NCBI RefSeq assembly: GCF_011290365.1 | Contig: NZ_CP049786.1 | Coordinates: 3,286,001 to 3,350,000 of the forward strand | Direction of reading: 5' to 3' | DNA length: 64,000 bases | DNA from: Leclercia sp. 29361 | GTDB lineage: Bacteria; Pseudomonadota; Gammaproteobacteria; Enterobacterales; Enterobacteriaceae | Shown: one piece after another, positions 47,877 through 59,056 of the stretch | Layout of the letters: each line of letters starts with the position of its first letter | How positions within the stretch are numbered: position 1 is the first letter of the stretch | Program-made: the position numbers and the translations under genes | Notes under the pieces: model-generated | Told to the model about the DNA's origin: nothing | What the model saw: only the letters and a program-made list of their open reading frames with translations | Databases searched by the model: none

Positions 47877-48881
47877 ATGGATAATTTCCAGAAAGACATT
47901 GATGACAGGGCAAATCTGACCCTGTCGAACCGTTTTGAGCTGTTGCTGTTCCGTCTCGGCACCTCAATGAACGAAAACAAATCTGAGCTGTTCGGCATCA
48001 ACGTCTTTAAGCTTCGCGAGATTGTGCCTATGCCAGCGTTCACCAAACCGGCGGGCATGAAATCACCCCTGATGGGGATGGTTAATATTCGTGACCAGGT
48101 GATCCCGGTTATCGACCTCGCCGCCGTGGCAGGCTGCAAGCCGACAACGGGTCTGAACATTCTGCTGATCACCGAGTATGCCCGCAGCGTGCAGGCTTTT
48201 GCCGTCGAGTCGGTGGAGAACATTATGCGACTGGACTGGAAGCAGGTGCATGCGGCGGAAACCGCGGTCAGCGGTCGCTACATCACCAGCATTGCCTGTC
48301 TGGACGAGAAGACCGATACCAACGATCTGGCGATGGTGCTGGACGTGGAGCAGATCCTGTATGACATCACCCCGGCCAATCACGACCTGCATGCCACCGA
48401 CCTGAAGACCACCCAGTTCAACATCAAGCTGGGTGCCGTGGCGATTGTGGCGGAAGACTCCAAAGTGGCGCGCTCGATGCTGGAGAAAGGCTTGCAGGCG
48501 ATGGCGATCCCGGCGCTGATGCATATCACTGGCAAAGAGGCGTGGGAAAAGATTGGCGTTCTCGCGGCACAAGCTCAGGCGGAAGGGGTGCCGATCACCG
48601 ATAAGATCGCCCTGGTGCTGACCGACCTCGAGATGCCGGAGATGGACGGCTTTACCCTGACCCGTAAAATCAAATCCGATGCGATCCTGAAAGACATTCC
48701 GGTGGTGATCCACTCTTCCCTGTCCGGCAACGCCAACGAAGACCATATCCGTAAGGTGAAAGCCGATGGCTATGTGGCGAAGTTCGAGCTGAACGAGCTG
48801 TCATCGGTGATTGAAGAGGTGCTGGAGCGTTCAACGAAGAAGATTGATGGGCCGTTGATTAGTCGTAAGCAGCTGGCTTAA
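47877..48881 (+). CDS. cheV: Chemotaxis coupling protein CheV
   Basis: CheV couples chemoreceptors to the CheA kinase and is itself controlled by phosphorylation. The 334-residue protein has an N-terminal CheW-like domain (about 20-165, with GINVFKLREIVPMP and GMVNIRDQVIPVIDLAA) and a C-terminal receiver domain (about 190-315). In the receiver the phospho-acceptor is the first Asp of VLTDLEMPEMDGF. Salmonella has a similar gene at this place; E. coli K-12 lacks it. GAGGG precedes the ATG. The FliA-type promoter upstream fits a late flagellar gene, so the host is presumably motile. Confidence 0.92.
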   Translation: MDNFQKDIDDRANLTLSNRFELLLFRLGTSMNENKSELFGINVFKLREIVPMPAFTKPAGMKSPLMGMVNIRDQVIPVIDLAAVAGCKPTTGLNILLITEYARSVQAFAVESVENIMRLDWKQVHAAETAVSGRYITSIACLDEKTDTNDLAMVLDVEQILYDITPANHDLHATDLKTTQFNIKLGAVAIVAEDSKVARSMLEKGLQAMAIPALMHITGKEAWEKIGVLAAQAQAEGVPITDKIALVLTDLEMPEMDGFTLTRKIKSDAILKDIPVVIHSSLSGNANEDHIRKVKADGYVAKFELNELSSVIEEVLERSTKKIDGPLISRKQLA

Positions 48882-48898
48882 GTCTGCTGCGGGCTGGT

Positions 48899-48940
48899 GC
48901 CCTCACCCCGTCCCTCTCCCACAGGGAGAGGGCGCAAACC
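48899..48940 (-). repeat. 41-nt REP-like palindromic repeat, copy 2
   Basis: Read on the minus strand this is the second copy of the element at 16884-16924, with the hairpin CCCTCTCCC / GGGAGAGGG and the tail GGGGTGAGGGC. It lies between the convergent cheV and nuoN. Confidence 0.75.
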
Positions 48941-48942
48941 AT

Positions 48943-48971
48943 AAAAAAACCCGCCGAGGCGGGTTTTTTGT
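48943..48971. terminator. Bidirectional terminator, cheV / nuoN
   Basis: The inverted repeat AAACCCGCC / GGCGGGTTT is flanked by A and T runs. It ends both cheV (+) and the nuo operon (-). Confidence 0.92.
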
Positions 48972-48974
48972 TTT

Positions 48975-50432
48975 CTACATCAGCGGCATCGCGTGCTGCA
49001 CGATGGTAATCAGCGGCTGCGGATAGATACCGAAGATCAGTACCAGCAGCGCAGAGATCAGCACCACAATACCCCCGGCGCTGTACTGCCAGTTACCTGG
49101 CGCATCGCGGTTGAGCTGCTGAGGTGCGCTCAGGTACAGGCTCACGGCAACGCGCAGGTAGTAGTAGAGACCAATCGCAGAGCCAATAACGACACCCGCC
49201 GTCAGCCACCACAGACCCGCCTGCACACCCACGGCCAGCACGTAGAACTTACCGATAAAGCCGAGCGTCATCGGGATACCCGCCAGGGAGAGCATCATCA
49301 CCGTCATCACCGCAGAGAGGATCGGACGGTGCCAGAACAGACCACGGTAGGAGAACAGTGAATCCGCATCCGGGCCACGGTACGGGCTGGACATCAGGCT
49401 TACCACGCCGAACGCGCCAAGGCTGCTGAACAGATAACCGGCCAGGTAAACGCCCACGGTTTCCATCGACATAGAGCCGCTTTGCAGCGCAATCAGCGCC
49501 ACCAGCAGATAGCCCAGGTGCGAGATGGAGGAGTAACCGAGCAGACGCTTGATATTGGTCTGGCTCAGCGCCATCAGGTTACCGAAGATGATGGAAACAA
49601 AGGCAATAATACCCAGCACCACACGCACCGCTTCGCTCTCGCCTACCGGTGCGTACAGGAACAGACGCATCACCACACCAAAGATAGCGATTTTGCTCGC
49701 CGTCGCCAGGAAGGTGGATACCGGTGCCGGCGCGCCCTGGTAAACGTCTGGCGTCCACAGGTGGAACGGCACCAGAGAGAGTTTAAATCCGAGGCCAACA
49801 ATCATCATGCCCAGACCTGCCAGCAGCAGCGGCTCGTGCAGCATGCCGTCGCCGAGACTCTTGCCGAGCGCCATGAAGGAGAGGTTCCCGGACTGAGCAT
49901 AGATCAGCGCAATACCGAACAGCAGGAAGGACGACGCAGCAGCAGACAGGATCGTGTACTTGATACTCGCTTCCAGAGAGCGCTTCTGACGGAAGGCATA
50001 ACCGATCAGGCCGAACAGCGGGAGAGAGATCAGCTCAATACCGAGGAACAGCGCCGCCAGATGGTTCGCATTCGCCAGCAGAATACCGCCGAGGGCAGCA
50101 ATCAGAACCAGCAGGTAAAACTCTTCTCTGTTGTCGTTGTAGCCTTCCAGCCACGGGTAAGCAAAGGTACAGGTCGCCAGACTGGCTAACAGCACCAGCC
50201 CGGTGTACAGCATGGCGAAGCCGTCAACGCGCATCAGCGGAGTGACATCCATCGCGCCCGCCTGGCCAACAAACCAGAGGGAGACTAACGCAGCGTTCAG
50301 ACCCAGAACCGCCAGCGTGGCATTCAGGAAGTGATTGCGTCGCCACGCAATGGAGAGCATCACAACCACCACCGTCAATCCGACGATCAGCAGCGGTAGC
50401 AGCGCAATCAGTTGTTGTGGAGTTATTGTCAT
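48975..50432 (-). CDS. nuoN: NADH dehydrogenase I subunit N
   Basis: NuoN is one of three antiporter-like proton-pumping subunits in the membrane arm of respiratory complex I. The 485-residue protein has about fourteen helices, with conserved Lys in the half-helices (for example [24 protein letters not shown]). Length equals E. coli. It is the last gene of the operon, followed by a terminator. Confidence 0.97.
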   Translation of the reverse strand: MTITPQQLIALLPLLIVGLTVVVVMLSIAWRRNHFLNATLAVLGLNAALVSLWFVGQAGAMDVTPLMRVDGFAMLYTGLVLLASLATCTFAYPWLEGYNDNREEFYLLVLIAALGGILLANANHLAALFLGIELISLPLFGLIGYAFRQKRSLEASIKYTILSAAASSFLLFGIALIYAQSGNLSFMALGKSLGDGMLHEPLLLAGLGMMIVGLGFKLSLVPFHLWTPDVYQGAPAPVSTFLATASKIAIFGVVMRLFLYAPVGESEAVRVVLGIIAFVSIIFGNLMALSQTNIKRLLGYSSISHLGYLLVALIALQSGSMSMETVGVYLAGYLFSSLGAFGVVSLMSSPYRGPDADSLFSYRGLFWHRPILSAVMTVMMLSLAGIPMTLGFIGKFYVLAVGVQAGLWWLTAGVVIGSAIGLYYYLRVAVSLYLSAPQQLNRDAPGNWQYSAGGIVVLISALLVLIFGIYPQPLITIVQHAMPLM

Positions 50433-50438
50433 GGCGAT

Positions 50439-51968
50439 TTACGGCCTTGTAGTAGAAGCAGAATTAACAAACCACTGCTGGATGTTACCCATCGCGGAGT
50501 GCGAGGTATCCAGAATCGGCTGCGGATAGAAGCCCAGCAGCACCAGCAGTACGACCAGCAGCAGGATGATGAACAGCTCGCGCAGCGACATCCCCGGCAG
50601 CTCTTTGGCAGCGATTTCACTCTTCGCTTTACCGAAGTAAGCGCGGTGCAGCATCGCCAGGGAGTAAACCGAAGCGAACACCAGACCGAAGGTAGAGACC
50701 ACGGTGATCAGCGGCACCACTTTGAAGCTGCCGAACAGGATCATGAATTCGCCGACGAAGTTACCGGTGCCCGGCATCCCCAGGGTAGCCACCGCGAAGA
50801 ACATCGACATCGCTGGCAGCCATTTCATTTTGCCCCACAGGCCACCCATCTGACGCATGTCACGGGTATGCAGACGTTCATACAGCTGGCCGCACAGGAT
50901 GAAGAGACCGGCTGCGGACAGACCGTGAGCAATCATCTGGATCACCGCGCCCTGGTACGCCAGCTGGCTACCGGTGTAGATAGCAATCAGCACGAAGCCC
51001 ATGTGGGAGACGGAGGTGTAAGCAATCAGACGTTTGATGTCGTACTGGGTGAAGGCCATCCAGGCACCGTAGAAGATACCGATCACGCCGAGCCACATGG
51101 CAATCGGGGCGAATTCTGCGGAGGCATTCGGGAACAGCGGCAGGGCGAAACGCAGCAGGCCGTAGGCCGCCGTTTTCAGCAGGATGCCCGCCAGGTCAAC
51201 GGAACCGGCCGTTGGTGCCTGAGAGTGTGCATCCGGCAGCCAGCCGTGCAGTGGCACCACCGGCATTTTCACCGCAAACGCGATGAAGAAGCCCAGCATC
51301 AGCAGGTATTCAACGCCGTGGGACATCGGGGTCTTCAGCAGGTCCTGATAGTTGAAGGTCCAGACACCAGTTGCGTTGTAGTGCACGAACACCAGCGCCA
51401 GGATGGCAATCAACATCACCAGACCACTCGCCTGGGTGTAGATGAAGAACTTGGTTGCCGCCGTGATACGCGTTTTACCGTCGGACGCCTTATGGCCCCA
51501 CAGCGCGATCAGGAAGTACATCGGCACCAGCATCATCTCCCAGAAGAAGAAGAACAGGAACATGTCGATGGCAAGGAACACGCCGATAACGCCGCCCAGG
51601 ATCCACATCAGGTTCAGGTGGAAGAAGCCCTGGTATTTTTCGATTTCTCGCCAGGAGCACAGTACCGCCAGAACGCCGAGCAGACCGGTCAGCACCACCA
51701 TCAGCAGCGACAGACCATCAATCGCCAGGTGAATGGTGATACCAAAACGCGGGATCCACGGCAGAATGAATTCAGACTGCCACTGCGGAATACCTGCGGA
51801 CTGGGTCAGAGAGTAGCCGCCCTGCAACCAGAGTTGCAGGCCAAGCGCAAGCGTCAATCCCATGGTGATCAGCGCAATCCAGCGCGGCATCTTCACGCCA
51901 AAGCGTTCGGTCTGCCAGCACAGGAACCCACCGATAAAGGGAATTAATATTAGCCAGGGTAGTAACAT
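50439..51968 (-). CDS. nuoM: NADH dehydrogenase I subunit M
   Basis: NuoM is an antiporter-like proton-pumping subunit of complex I. The 509-residue protein has the conserved Glu in FFFFFWEMMLVPMYFLIALWG, and Lys and His in FAVKMPVVPLHGWLPDAHSQAP. The ATG at 51968 gives the E. coli length and N-terminus MLLPWLILIPF; an ATG four codons upstream abuts the AAGGA and is less likely. nuoN begins 6 nt after its stop. Confidence 0.97.
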   Translation of the reverse strand: MLLPWLILIPFIGGFLCWQTERFGVKMPRWIALITMGLTLALGLQLWLQGGYSLTQSAGIPQWQSEFILPWIPRFGITIHLAIDGLSLLMVVLTGLLGVLAVLCSWREIEKYQGFFHLNLMWILGGVIGVFLAIDMFLFFFFWEMMLVPMYFLIALWGHKASDGKTRITAATKFFIYTQASGLVMLIAILALVFVHYNATGVWTFNYQDLLKTPMSHGVEYLLMLGFFIAFAVKMPVVPLHGWLPDAHSQAPTAGSVDLAGILLKTAAYGLLRFALPLFPNASAEFAPIAMWLGVIGIFYGAWMAFTQYDIKRLIAYTSVSHMGFVLIAIYTGSQLAYQGAVIQMIAHGLSAAGLFILCGQLYERLHTRDMRQMGGLWGKMKWLPAMSMFFAVATLGMPGTGNFVGEFMILFGSFKVVPLITVVSTFGLVFASVYSLAMLHRAYFGKAKSEIAAKELPGMSLRELFIILLLVVLLVLLGFYPQPILDTSHSAMGNIQQWFVNSASTTRP

Positions 51969-52044
51969 GGCGATTTGCATTCCTTTTTAAGGCCCCCGGA
52001 AGGGGCCTGATTTTCAACGAATTCGAATTAAATTCACTTAACGA

Positions 52045-53886
52045 TCAACGCAACACCATCAGCAGCGCCAGCACCACAACCGCACCGATGCTCATGGACG
52101 CCACATACCAGCGCAGATACCCGTTCTCGCTGAACAGCAGGCCTTTACCTGCAAAGCGGGAGAGGATTGCTGGGGTGTTCATCAGTGAGTTCAGCGGATC
52201 GCGTTTAATCAGCCACGCAATGCCGAGGAAAGGTTTCACGAAGATCATGTCGTACAGCCAGTCGAAGCCCCACGCGTTGTACCACCAGGTGCCCAGCAGA
52301 CGGCCCGGCGCACTGTTGGCAACGGCAGTTACCAGCGTACGTTTACCGAGCCACAGCCATGCAGCAATCAGGATGCCCGCAATAGCGACCACACCCGAGG
52401 TGATTTCAAGCGTCAGAACGCGACCGTGCTCAAGCTCGGTGGTGTCCGGCAGTACGCCCTGCAGCGGTGGCACAATCATCGCGCCAACGAAGGTGGAGAG
52501 TACCAGCAGCACAATCAGCGGCAGGTGGTGGGTGATCCCCTTCCCTGCGTGAGCGTGAATTTGTTCTTTACCGTGGAAGACGATGAAAATCATACGGAAG
52601 GTATACAGAGAGGTCATGAATGCACCGACCAGACCCGCAACCATCAGATTGATATGACCATTTGCCATGGCGCCCGCAAGGATTTCGTCCTTACTGAAGA
52701 AGCCCGCGGTGATCAGCGGCAGTGCCGCCAGCGCCGCGCCGCCCACCAGGAAGCAGACGTAAACCAGCGGAATGGATTTGCGCAGACCGCCCATCTTGAA
52801 GATGTTCTGCTCGTGGTGGCAGGCGAGGATCACCGAACCGGACGAGAGGAACAGCAGCGCTTTAAAGAACGCATGCGTCATCAGATGGAAAATCGCCGCA
52901 TCCCACGCCTGGACGCCCAGTGCCAGGAACATGTAGCCGATCTGGCTCATGGTGGAGTAAGCGAGAACGCGTTTGATGTCGGTTTGCACCAGCGCAGCAA
53001 AGCCTGCCAGCACCAGCGTTATCGCACCTACGATACCCACCAGATGCAGGATTTCCGGGGTCATCAGGAACAGACCGTGGGTACGTGCAATCAGGTAGAC
53101 ACCGGCGGTCACCATGGTCGCGGCGTGGATCAGCGCGGAGACAGGGGTTGGACCCGCCATCGCGTCAGCAAGCCAGGTCTGCAACGGCAGCTGTGCGGAT
53201 TTACCCACAGCACCACCCAGCAGCATCAGGGTTGCCCACCACAGCATGTTGTTGCCTGCTTCGAAGTGCGCTGGCGCCAGTTCCACCATTTCGCGGAAGT
53301 TCAGCGTGCCCAGTTCGTTGTAGAGAATGAACAGCGCGAAGGCGAGGAAGACGTCACCCACACGGGTCACGACGAACGCTTTCATTGCCGCTGCGCCATT
53401 CTTCGGATCGGTATAGTAGAAACCGATCAGCAGGTAAGAACAGAGACCTACGCCTTCCCAGCCGAGATACATCAGCAGCAGGTTATCGGCCAGCACCAGA
53501 ACCACCATGCTGGCGATAAACAGGTTGGTGTAGGCGAAGAAGCGGGAGTAACCCTCTTCACCGCGCATATACCAGGAGGCGAACATGTGGATCAGGAAGC
53601 CCACGCCGGTCACCACGGAGAGCATGGTCAGAGAGAGACCATCCAGCACCAGGTTGAAACCGATGTTGAAATCACCGACCGACATCCAGGTCCACAGCGG
53701 CACGCTGTAGGCCTGACGTCCGTTACTAAAGAAGTCGATACCCGCATACGCTGTGACCAGCGCAGCCAGACCGATTGAGCCCATCCCGATGGTTGCAGAC
53801 AGATTCTCAGACCAGCGGCCGCGAGAAAACGCCAGCAGCAGGAAGCCGATCAGCGGAAAAATAATGGTTAAGGCAAGCATGTTCAT
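52045..53886 (-). CDS. nuoL: NADH dehydrogenase I subunit L
   Basis: NuoL is the distal antiporter-like subunit, with a long amphipathic lateral helix that braces the membrane arm. The 613-residue protein (613 in E. coli) has the family motif [31 protein letters not shown], and the C-terminal region from about 520 contains the lateral helix and last anchor. Its start overlaps nuoK by four bases (ATGA). Confidence 0.97.
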   Translation of the reverse strand: MNMLALTIIFPLIGFLLLAFSRGRWSENLSATIGMGSIGLAALVTAYAGIDFFSNGRQAYSVPLWTWMSVGDFNIGFNLVLDGLSLTMLSVVTGVGFLIHMFASWYMRGEEGYSRFFAYTNLFIASMVVLVLADNLLLMYLGWEGVGLCSYLLIGFYYTDPKNGAAAMKAFVVTRVGDVFLAFALFILYNELGTLNFREMVELAPAHFEAGNNMLWWATLMLLGGAVGKSAQLPLQTWLADAMAGPTPVSALIHAATMVTAGVYLIARTHGLFLMTPEILHLVGIVGAITLVLAGFAALVQTDIKRVLAYSTMSQIGYMFLALGVQAWDAAIFHLMTHAFFKALLFLSSGSVILACHHEQNIFKMGGLRKSIPLVYVCFLVGGAALAALPLITAGFFSKDEILAGAMANGHINLMVAGLVGAFMTSLYTFRMIFIVFHGKEQIHAHAGKGITHHLPLIVLLVLSTFVGAMIVPPLQGVLPDTTELEHGRVLTLEITSGVVAIAGILIAAWLWLGKRTLVTAVANSAPGRLLGTWWYNAWGFDWLYDMIFVKPFLGIAWLIKRDPLNSLMNTPAILSRFAGKGLLFSENGYLRWYVASMSIGAVVVLALLMVLR

Positions 53887-54185
53887 CCACGCAACTCACT
53901 TACTGAATCGATGTTCAGGTTCTGGCGGCGACGGTGGAGCTGCAGTAACAGCGCCAGGCCAATACTCGCTTCGGCAGCCGCAAGGCTGATGGCGAGAATG
54001 TACATCACCTGACCATCGGTCTGGCCCCAGTAGCTACCGGCGACCACAAAGGCCAGCGCGGCAGCGTTGATCATGATCTCCAGGCCAATCAGCATAAACA
54101 GCAGATTGCGGCGGATAACCAGACCGGTTAAGCCCAGCACGAATAAAATCGCTGCGAGGATCAGTCCGTGTTGTAAAGGGATCAT
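53883..54185 (-). CDS. nuoK: NADH dehydrogenase I subunit K
   Basis: A 100-residue three-helix subunit of complex I, related to MrpC. The conserved glutamates are in [17 protein letters not shown] (the Glu36 equivalent) and [16 protein letters not shown] (the Glu72 equivalent), both needed for proton transfer. The start overlaps nuoJ by four bases. Confidence 0.97.
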   Translation of the reverse strand: MIPLQHGLILAAILFVLGLTGLVIRRNLLFMLIGLEIMINAAALAFVVAGSYWGQTDGQVMYILAISLAAAEASIGLALLLQLHRRRQNLNIDSVSELRG

Positions 54186-54736
54186 GCGCGTTCCTCCGTT
54201 TTTCTTTTCGCGCTGTCGTCCTTGCGGTTGCTCAGCACCTCGCCAGCGCGCTCTTCGCGACCGACGTGGAATGCCACGACCAGGCCTGCCAGCAGCAGCA
54301 TCGAGGCCAGTTCAACCGCCAGTACGTATGGCCCGAACAGGGTGATACCCACCGCTTTGGCGCTGATTGGCGTACCGTCGATACCCTGGTCGTTAACGCC
54401 CAGAATGGCGTAAACGATCACCGCCAGCATGATGGCCGACAAAATTGCCGGGCCAATCCACACCTGCGGTTTCAGCCATTGACGTTCCTGTTCTATTTCC
54501 GAGCCGCCGAGGTTCAGCATCATCACCACGAAGACGAACAGAACCATAATGGCCCCGGCGTAAACGATGATTTCAAGCGCACCCGCAAAGTGTGCGCCCA
54601 GCGCAAAGAACACCCCGGAGATGGCCAGCAGCGAAATGATTAAATAGAGCAGCGCATGCACCGGGTTGGTGTGCGTAATCACTCGCAGCGTAGCCAGGAT
54701 GGCGATCAGGCCACAGATATAAAAAGCGAATTCCAT
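54182..54736 (-). CDS. nuoJ: NADH dehydrogenase I subunit J
   Basis: A 184-residue five-helix subunit of complex I. It includes the [16 protein letters not shown] helix, whose pi-bulge region near the conserved Tyr links quinone chemistry to proton pumping. The charged C-terminus ends [14 protein letters not shown]. It lies 11 nt after nuoI. Confidence 0.96.
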   Translation of the reverse strand: MEFAFYICGLIAILATLRVITHTNPVHALLYLIISLLAISGVFFALGAHFAGALEIIVYAGAIMVLFVFVVMMLNLGGSEIEQERQWLKPQVWIGPAILSAIMLAVIVYAILGVNDQGIDGTPISAKAVGITLFGPYVLAVELASMLLLAGLVVAFHVGREERAGEVLSNRKDDSAKRKTEERA

Positions 54737-54747
54737 TGCCCCTCTCC

Positions 54748-55290
54748 TTACGGTAACAGGCTCTTGACGTCGATAGGCTTGGCTTCGTTCTCTGCTTCGC
54801 CCTTATCTTTGCCGTCGATTGCCATACCCGCCATCCGGTAGAAGTTATATTCCGGGTATTTGCCCGGACCGGAAATCAGCAGATCCTCTTTTTCGTACAC
54901 CAGATCCTGACGCTTGTATTCGCCCAGCTCGAAGTCCGGGGTCAACTGAATCGCCGTGGTCGGGCACGCTTCTTCACACAGACCGCAGAAGATGCAGCGT
55001 GAGAAGTTGATGCGGAAGAACTCCGGGTACCAGCGACCGTCTACCGTCTCGGCTTTTTGCAGAGAGATACAGCCGACCGGACAGGCTACCGCACACAGGT
55101 TACAGGCAACGCAGCGCTCCGAACCGTCCGGATCGCGCGTCAGCACGATACGGCCACGGTAGCGCGGCGGCAGATATACCGGCTCTTCCGGGTACATCCG
55201 GGTTTCGCGTTTGGCAAACGCGTGCAGGCCGATCATCCAGATACTGCGTACCTGGGTGCCGAAACCTACCAATAATTCTTTCAAGGTCAT
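54748..55290 (-). CDS. nuoI: NADH dehydrogenase I subunit I
   Basis: NuoI carries two [4Fe-4S] clusters (N6a and N6b) that deliver electrons toward NuoB. The 180-residue protein has the two motifs [15 protein letters not shown] and [15 protein letters not shown]. It equals the E. coli length and follows nuoH with a 13-nt gap. Confidence 0.97.
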   Translation of the reverse strand: MTLKELLVGFGTQVRSIWMIGLHAFAKRETRMYPEEPVYLPPRYRGRIVLTRDPDGSERCVACNLCAVACPVGCISLQKAETVDGRWYPEFFRINFSRCIFCGLCEEACPTTAIQLTPDFELGEYKRQDLVYEKEDLLISGPGKYPEYNFYRMAGMAIDGKDKGEAENEAKPIDVKSLLP

Positions 55291-55303
55291 GGTCTAAAGC
55301 CCC

Positions 55304-56281
55304 TTATGGCTGCTGCCAGAGAATGACAGCCGCCGTTACCAACAAGTTGACGAGCGTCAGCGGCAGGCACACTTTCCAGCCGAAGGACATTACCTGGTCA
55401 TAACGCGGACGCGGTAATGCTGCGCGAATCAAAATGAACATCATCATGAAGAACGCGGTTTTCAGCGCGAACCAGATGAACGGCGGTAAGAACGGGCCAT
55501 GCCAGCCACCAAAGAACAGCGTTACCATCAACGCGGAAATGGTGACGATACCGATGTACTCGCCCACAAAGAACAGACCGAATTTCATGCCGGAATATTC
55601 AATGTGGTAACCGTCGGCCAGTTCCTGCTCGGCTTCTGGCTGGTCAAACGGGTGACGGTGACACACCGCCACGCCCGCGATAGCAAAGGTCACAAAACCG
55701 AAGAACTGCGGGATCACGTTCCAGATGTCGGCCTGGTTGTTGACGATGTCGGTCATGTTGAATGAACCTGCCTGCGCCACCACGCCCATCAGGGAGAGAC
55801 CCAGGAACACTTCGTAGCTCAGGGTCTGCGCAGACGCACGCATCGCACCCAGCAGGGAGTATTTGTTGTTACTGGACCAGCCGGCGAACAGCACCGCGTA
55901 GACCGCGAGGCCTGCCATCATCAGGAAGAAGAGGATCCCGATGTTCAGATCCGCCACAACCCAGGTCGGGCTGACCGGAACGATAGCAAACGCCAGCAGC
56001 AGCGAGGTAAAGGCGATCATCGGTGCCAGAGTAAAGATCACGCGATCCGAGAAGCGCGGAACCCAGTCCTCTTTAAAGAACATCTTGATCATGTCCGCGA
56101 CCAGCTGGAGTGAACCACCCCAGCCCACGCGGTTCGGTCCGTAACGGTTCTGGAACAGACCGAGCAGACGACGTTCACCAAAGCTCATGAACGCGCCGCA
56201 GGTAACGACCACCAGCAGAATAACAACCGCTTTCAGGATGCTCAGCAGGATGTCGATAAGATCGGGCGTAAACCAACTCAT
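55304..56281 (-). CDS. nuoH: NADH dehydrogenase I subunit H
   Basis: NuoH is the membrane subunit that forms the quinone pocket with NuoB and NuoCD. The 325-residue protein has eight predicted helices, the motif [19 protein letters not shown] and the charged loop [23 protein letters not shown]. The start overlaps nuoG by four bases. Confidence 0.97.
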   Translation of the reverse strand: MSWFTPDLIDILLSILKAVVILLVVVTCGAFMSFGERRLLGLFQNRYGPNRVGWGGSLQLVADMIKMFFKEDWVPRFSDRVIFTLAPMIAFTSLLLAFAIVPVSPTWVVADLNIGILFFLMMAGLAVYAVLFAGWSSNNKYSLLGAMRASAQTLSYEVFLGLSLMGVVAQAGSFNMTDIVNNQADIWNVIPQFFGFVTFAIAGVAVCHRHPFDQPEAEQELADGYHIEYSGMKFGLFFVGEYIGIVTISALMVTLFFGGWHGPFLPPFIWFALKTAFFMMMFILIRAALPRPRYDQVMSFGWKVCLPLTLVNLLVTAAVILWQQP

Positions 56282-59001
56282 GCTTTTGCCTCCTGCAGGT
56301 TATCAAGGCGCGCACCCGCCAGCACTGGCGCGATGCCAGGCAGACCCATCGGCAGACCCACCTGCCCTGCTGTCAGACCTTCAGAGATAATCAGCGGCAG
56401 GCTGATTGTCTGGCCTTCGTAGCTAAAGCTGATGTTCGCGCCTGCGTTGACGCCAAGCTTCGCGGCATCTGCCGGATTGAGCTTGATGTACGGCTGCGGC
56501 ATACGGGTCTGGAAGACCGGGGAACGCTGGGACATTTCGTCGCTACCAAACAGATGGTAGTACGGTGCAATACGCCAGTTGCCCTCTTCCGCCTGGAAGC
56601 GTGCCGGCACGGTGGAGAAGAACTCAAGACCGGTTTCGCTTGCTTCAAACAGACGTACGCCCGGATCGCCGTGACGCAGAGAACCGCCCACTTCCGCCTG
56701 GAACTTGTTCCATGCCTGCGGGGAGTTCCAGCCTGGCGCCCATGCGAATGGGATCTGCGAACGCGGTGCAGACGGCTGGTTGTTCCCTTCCATCGAGAAG
56801 GCGAACATGGTGTCTTTGTCCTGCGGTTGACGCGGTTCATGCACGCTGATGTTGGCACGCATCGCGGTACGACCGCTGTAGCGGTGCGGTTCACGGGCCA
56901 GTTTCTGGCCGCGAATACGGAAGCTGGCTTCCGGCGCCGCATCTTTAATGCCTGCCAGCTGCGGCAGTTGTGCCACGGCAGCGTCGATCACGTGGTCAAG
57001 CTGGGTCCAGTCCACTTCACGGCTCAGCACGGTGCTGTGCAGGGAGTGCAGCCAGCGCCAGCTTTCCAGCATCACAATGTTGCTGTCGTAGTAAGCCGGG
57101 TCATAAACCTGGAAGAAGCGCTGGGCGCGGCCTTCGTTGTTCACCACGGTGCCGTCGCTTTCAGCGAAGCTTGCCGCAGAGAGCACCAGATGCGCTTTGT
57201 CCATGATTGCCGTGCGCTGATGGTCGATAACCATCACCAGCGGCGCTTTAGACAGAGCGGCATCCACGCGGGCAGCAAAAGCATGACGATGCAGGTCGTT
57301 TTCCAGCACCACCACCGCGTCAGCAGAACCGGATTCCAGTTCGCTTAACGCTTCTTCCAGAGAGCCGCCGCCAATCATGCCCAGACCGATGCTGTTTACC
57401 GCACGGGCAATCATGGTCACGCCAACGTCCGCACCGCGACCTTTCAGAGCTTTAGCCACGTTGGCAGCCGCTTCAATGATCGCTGCGCTACCGGCGTTAG
57501 TACCGGAAATGATCAGCGGTTTCTTCGCACCGGCCAGCGCCTGCACGATCACGTCAACCTTGTTTTGCAGATCGCGATCCAGTTCAACGGCCGGGGAGCT
57601 GTTGTCCAGCGCGTGGGCGATAGCAAAGCCGAGGCGCGCCTGATCTTCAACCGGGGCACGGTAGGTCCAGGCCGCGATGTCGTCCAGACGGGTATTGTCG
57701 ACGTTAGTGACAAACAGCGGATGCTTGGCGCGCTGACCGATGTTGAGGATCGCTGCGATCTGCCAGTCAGCCACTTTCTGGGCCGCTGCCATTTCACGCG
57801 CTTTCCCTTTCACCGCCTGACGAACCGCCAGGGCAGCGCGAGCGCCGGTCTGAGTTAAATCTTCACCCAATACCAGAACCGCATCATAGGATTCGATTTC
57901 GCGCAGGGCCGGAGTATGAACCCCGCCTTCGCGCAGTACTTTCAGCACCAGCTGCAGACGTTCCTGCTCGCCCTGAGCGATACCGGTGTAGAAGTTATCC
58001 GCACCCACCAGCTCACGCAGCGCGAAGTTGCTTTCGACGCTGGCACGCGGGGAGCCGATACCGATCACTTTCTTCGACTGGCGCAGAATATCCGCCGCGC
58101 CCTGCATCGCCTGCTCGGCGTTCAGGGTGATGACGTCGTCGCCACGGCGCTGAACCGGCTGACGCGGACGGTCTTTCAGGTTCACATAGCCATAGCCGAA
58201 ACGACCGCGGTCGCAGAGGAAATAGTGGTTAACGGTACCGTTGTAACGGTTTTCGATACGACGCAGTTCGCCATAGCGTTCACCCGGGCTGGTGTTACAG
58301 CCGAGGGAGCACTGCTGGCAGATGCTTGGCGCAAACTGCATGTCCCACTTACGGTTGTAACGCTCGGAGTGCGTTTTATCGGTGAAGACGCCGGTCGGAC
58401 AGATTTCGACCAGGTTACCGGAGAATTCGCTCTCCAGCACACCGTCTTCCGGACGACCGAAGTAGACGTTGTCATGTGCGCCATAGACGCCCAGATCTTC
58501 GCCGTCGGCGTAGTCTTTGTAGTAACGCACGCAGCGGTAGCAGGCGATGCAGCGGTTCATTTCGTGAGAGATGAACGGCCCCAGATCCTGGTTACGGTGG
58601 GTACGCTTGGTGAAACGGTAACGACGGAAGCTGTGCCCGGTCATCACGGTCATATCCTGAAGGTGGCAGTTACCGCCCTCTTCGCAGACCGGACAATCGT
58701 GCGGGTGGTTGGTCATCAACCACTCCACCACGCTTTCACGGAACTGTTTCGCTTCCGTATCGTCGATAGAAATAAAGGTACCTTCGGTGGCTGGCGTCAT
58801 ACAGGACATCACCAGGCGACCACGCGTGTCTTCCGCGTTTTGATATTGCTTCACCGCACACTGGCGGCAAGCACCGACGCTCCCCAGCGCCGGATGCCAG
58901 CAAAAATACGGAATATCAAGGCCGAGGGACAGACAAGCTTCCAGCAGGTTGTCCGCGCCATTGACCTCGTATTCTTTGCCGTCTACATGAATCGTAGCCA
59001 T
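56278..59001 (-). CDS. nuoG: NADH dehydrogenase I subunit G
   Basis: NuoG is the largest peripheral subunit, with one [2Fe-2S] and several [4Fe-4S] clusters including N7. The 907-residue protein has the ferredoxin-like start ([18 protein letters not shown]), the [18 protein letters not shown] motif with His ligand and [14 protein letters not shown]. The molybdopterin oxidoreductase-like domain starts near residue 220 with [12 protein letters not shown] placed the start at 59001 because GGAAG is about 8 nt upstream, while the ATG at 59007 abuts it. There is one residue fewer than E. coli. Confidence 0.97.
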   Translation of the reverse strand: MATIHVDGKEYEVNGADNLLEACLSLGLDIPYFCWHPALGSVGACRQCAVKQYQNAEDTRGRLVMSCMTPATEGTFISIDDTEAKQFRESVVEWLMTNHPHDCPVCEEGGNCHLQDMTVMTGHSFRRYRFTKRTHRNQDLGPFISHEMNRCIACYRCVRYYKDYADGEDLGVYGAHDNVYFGRPEDGVLESEFSGNLVEICPTGVFTDKTHSERYNRKWDMQFAPSICQQCSLGCNTSPGERYGELRRIENRYNGTVNHYFLCDRGRFGYGYVNLKDRPRQPVQRRGDDVITLNAEQAMQGAADILRQSKKVIGIGSPRASVESNFALRELVGADNFYTGIAQGEQERLQLVLKVLREGGVHTPALREIESYDAVLVLGEDLTQTGARAALAVRQAVKGKAREMAAAQKVADWQIAAILNIGQRAKHPLFVTNVDNTRLDDIAAWTYRAPVEDQARLGFAIAHALDNSSPAVELDRDLQNKVDVIVQALAGAKKPLIISGTNAGSAAIIEAAANVAKALKGRGADVGVTMIARAVNSIGLGMIGGGSLEEALSELESGSADAVVVLENDLHRHAFAARVDAALSKAPLVMVIDHQRTAIMDKAHLVLSAASFAESDGTVVNNEGRAQRFFQVYDPAYYDSNIVMLESWRWLHSLHSTVLSREVDWTQLDHVIDAAVAQLPQLAGIKDAAPEASFRIRGQKLAREPHRYSGRTAMRANISVHEPRQPQDKDTMFAFSMEGNNQPSAPRSQIPFAWAPGWNSPQAWNKFQAEVGGSLRHGDPGVRLFEASETGLEFFSTVPARFQAEEGNWRIAPYYHLFGSDEMSQRSPVFQTRMPQPYIKLNPADAAKLGVNAGANISFSYEGQTISLPLIISEGLTAGQVGLPMGLPGIAPVLAGARLDNLQEAKA

Positions 59002-59056
59002 TAGCATGCTTCCAGTTGGCTCGAATTAACTCCGAGCGTTAATCAAAATTCTGTTT

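Noticed and set aside
50412..51947. 511-codon ORF opposite nuoM
   Set aside because: A shadow of hydrophobic codons, giving a His/Gln/Arg-rich product.
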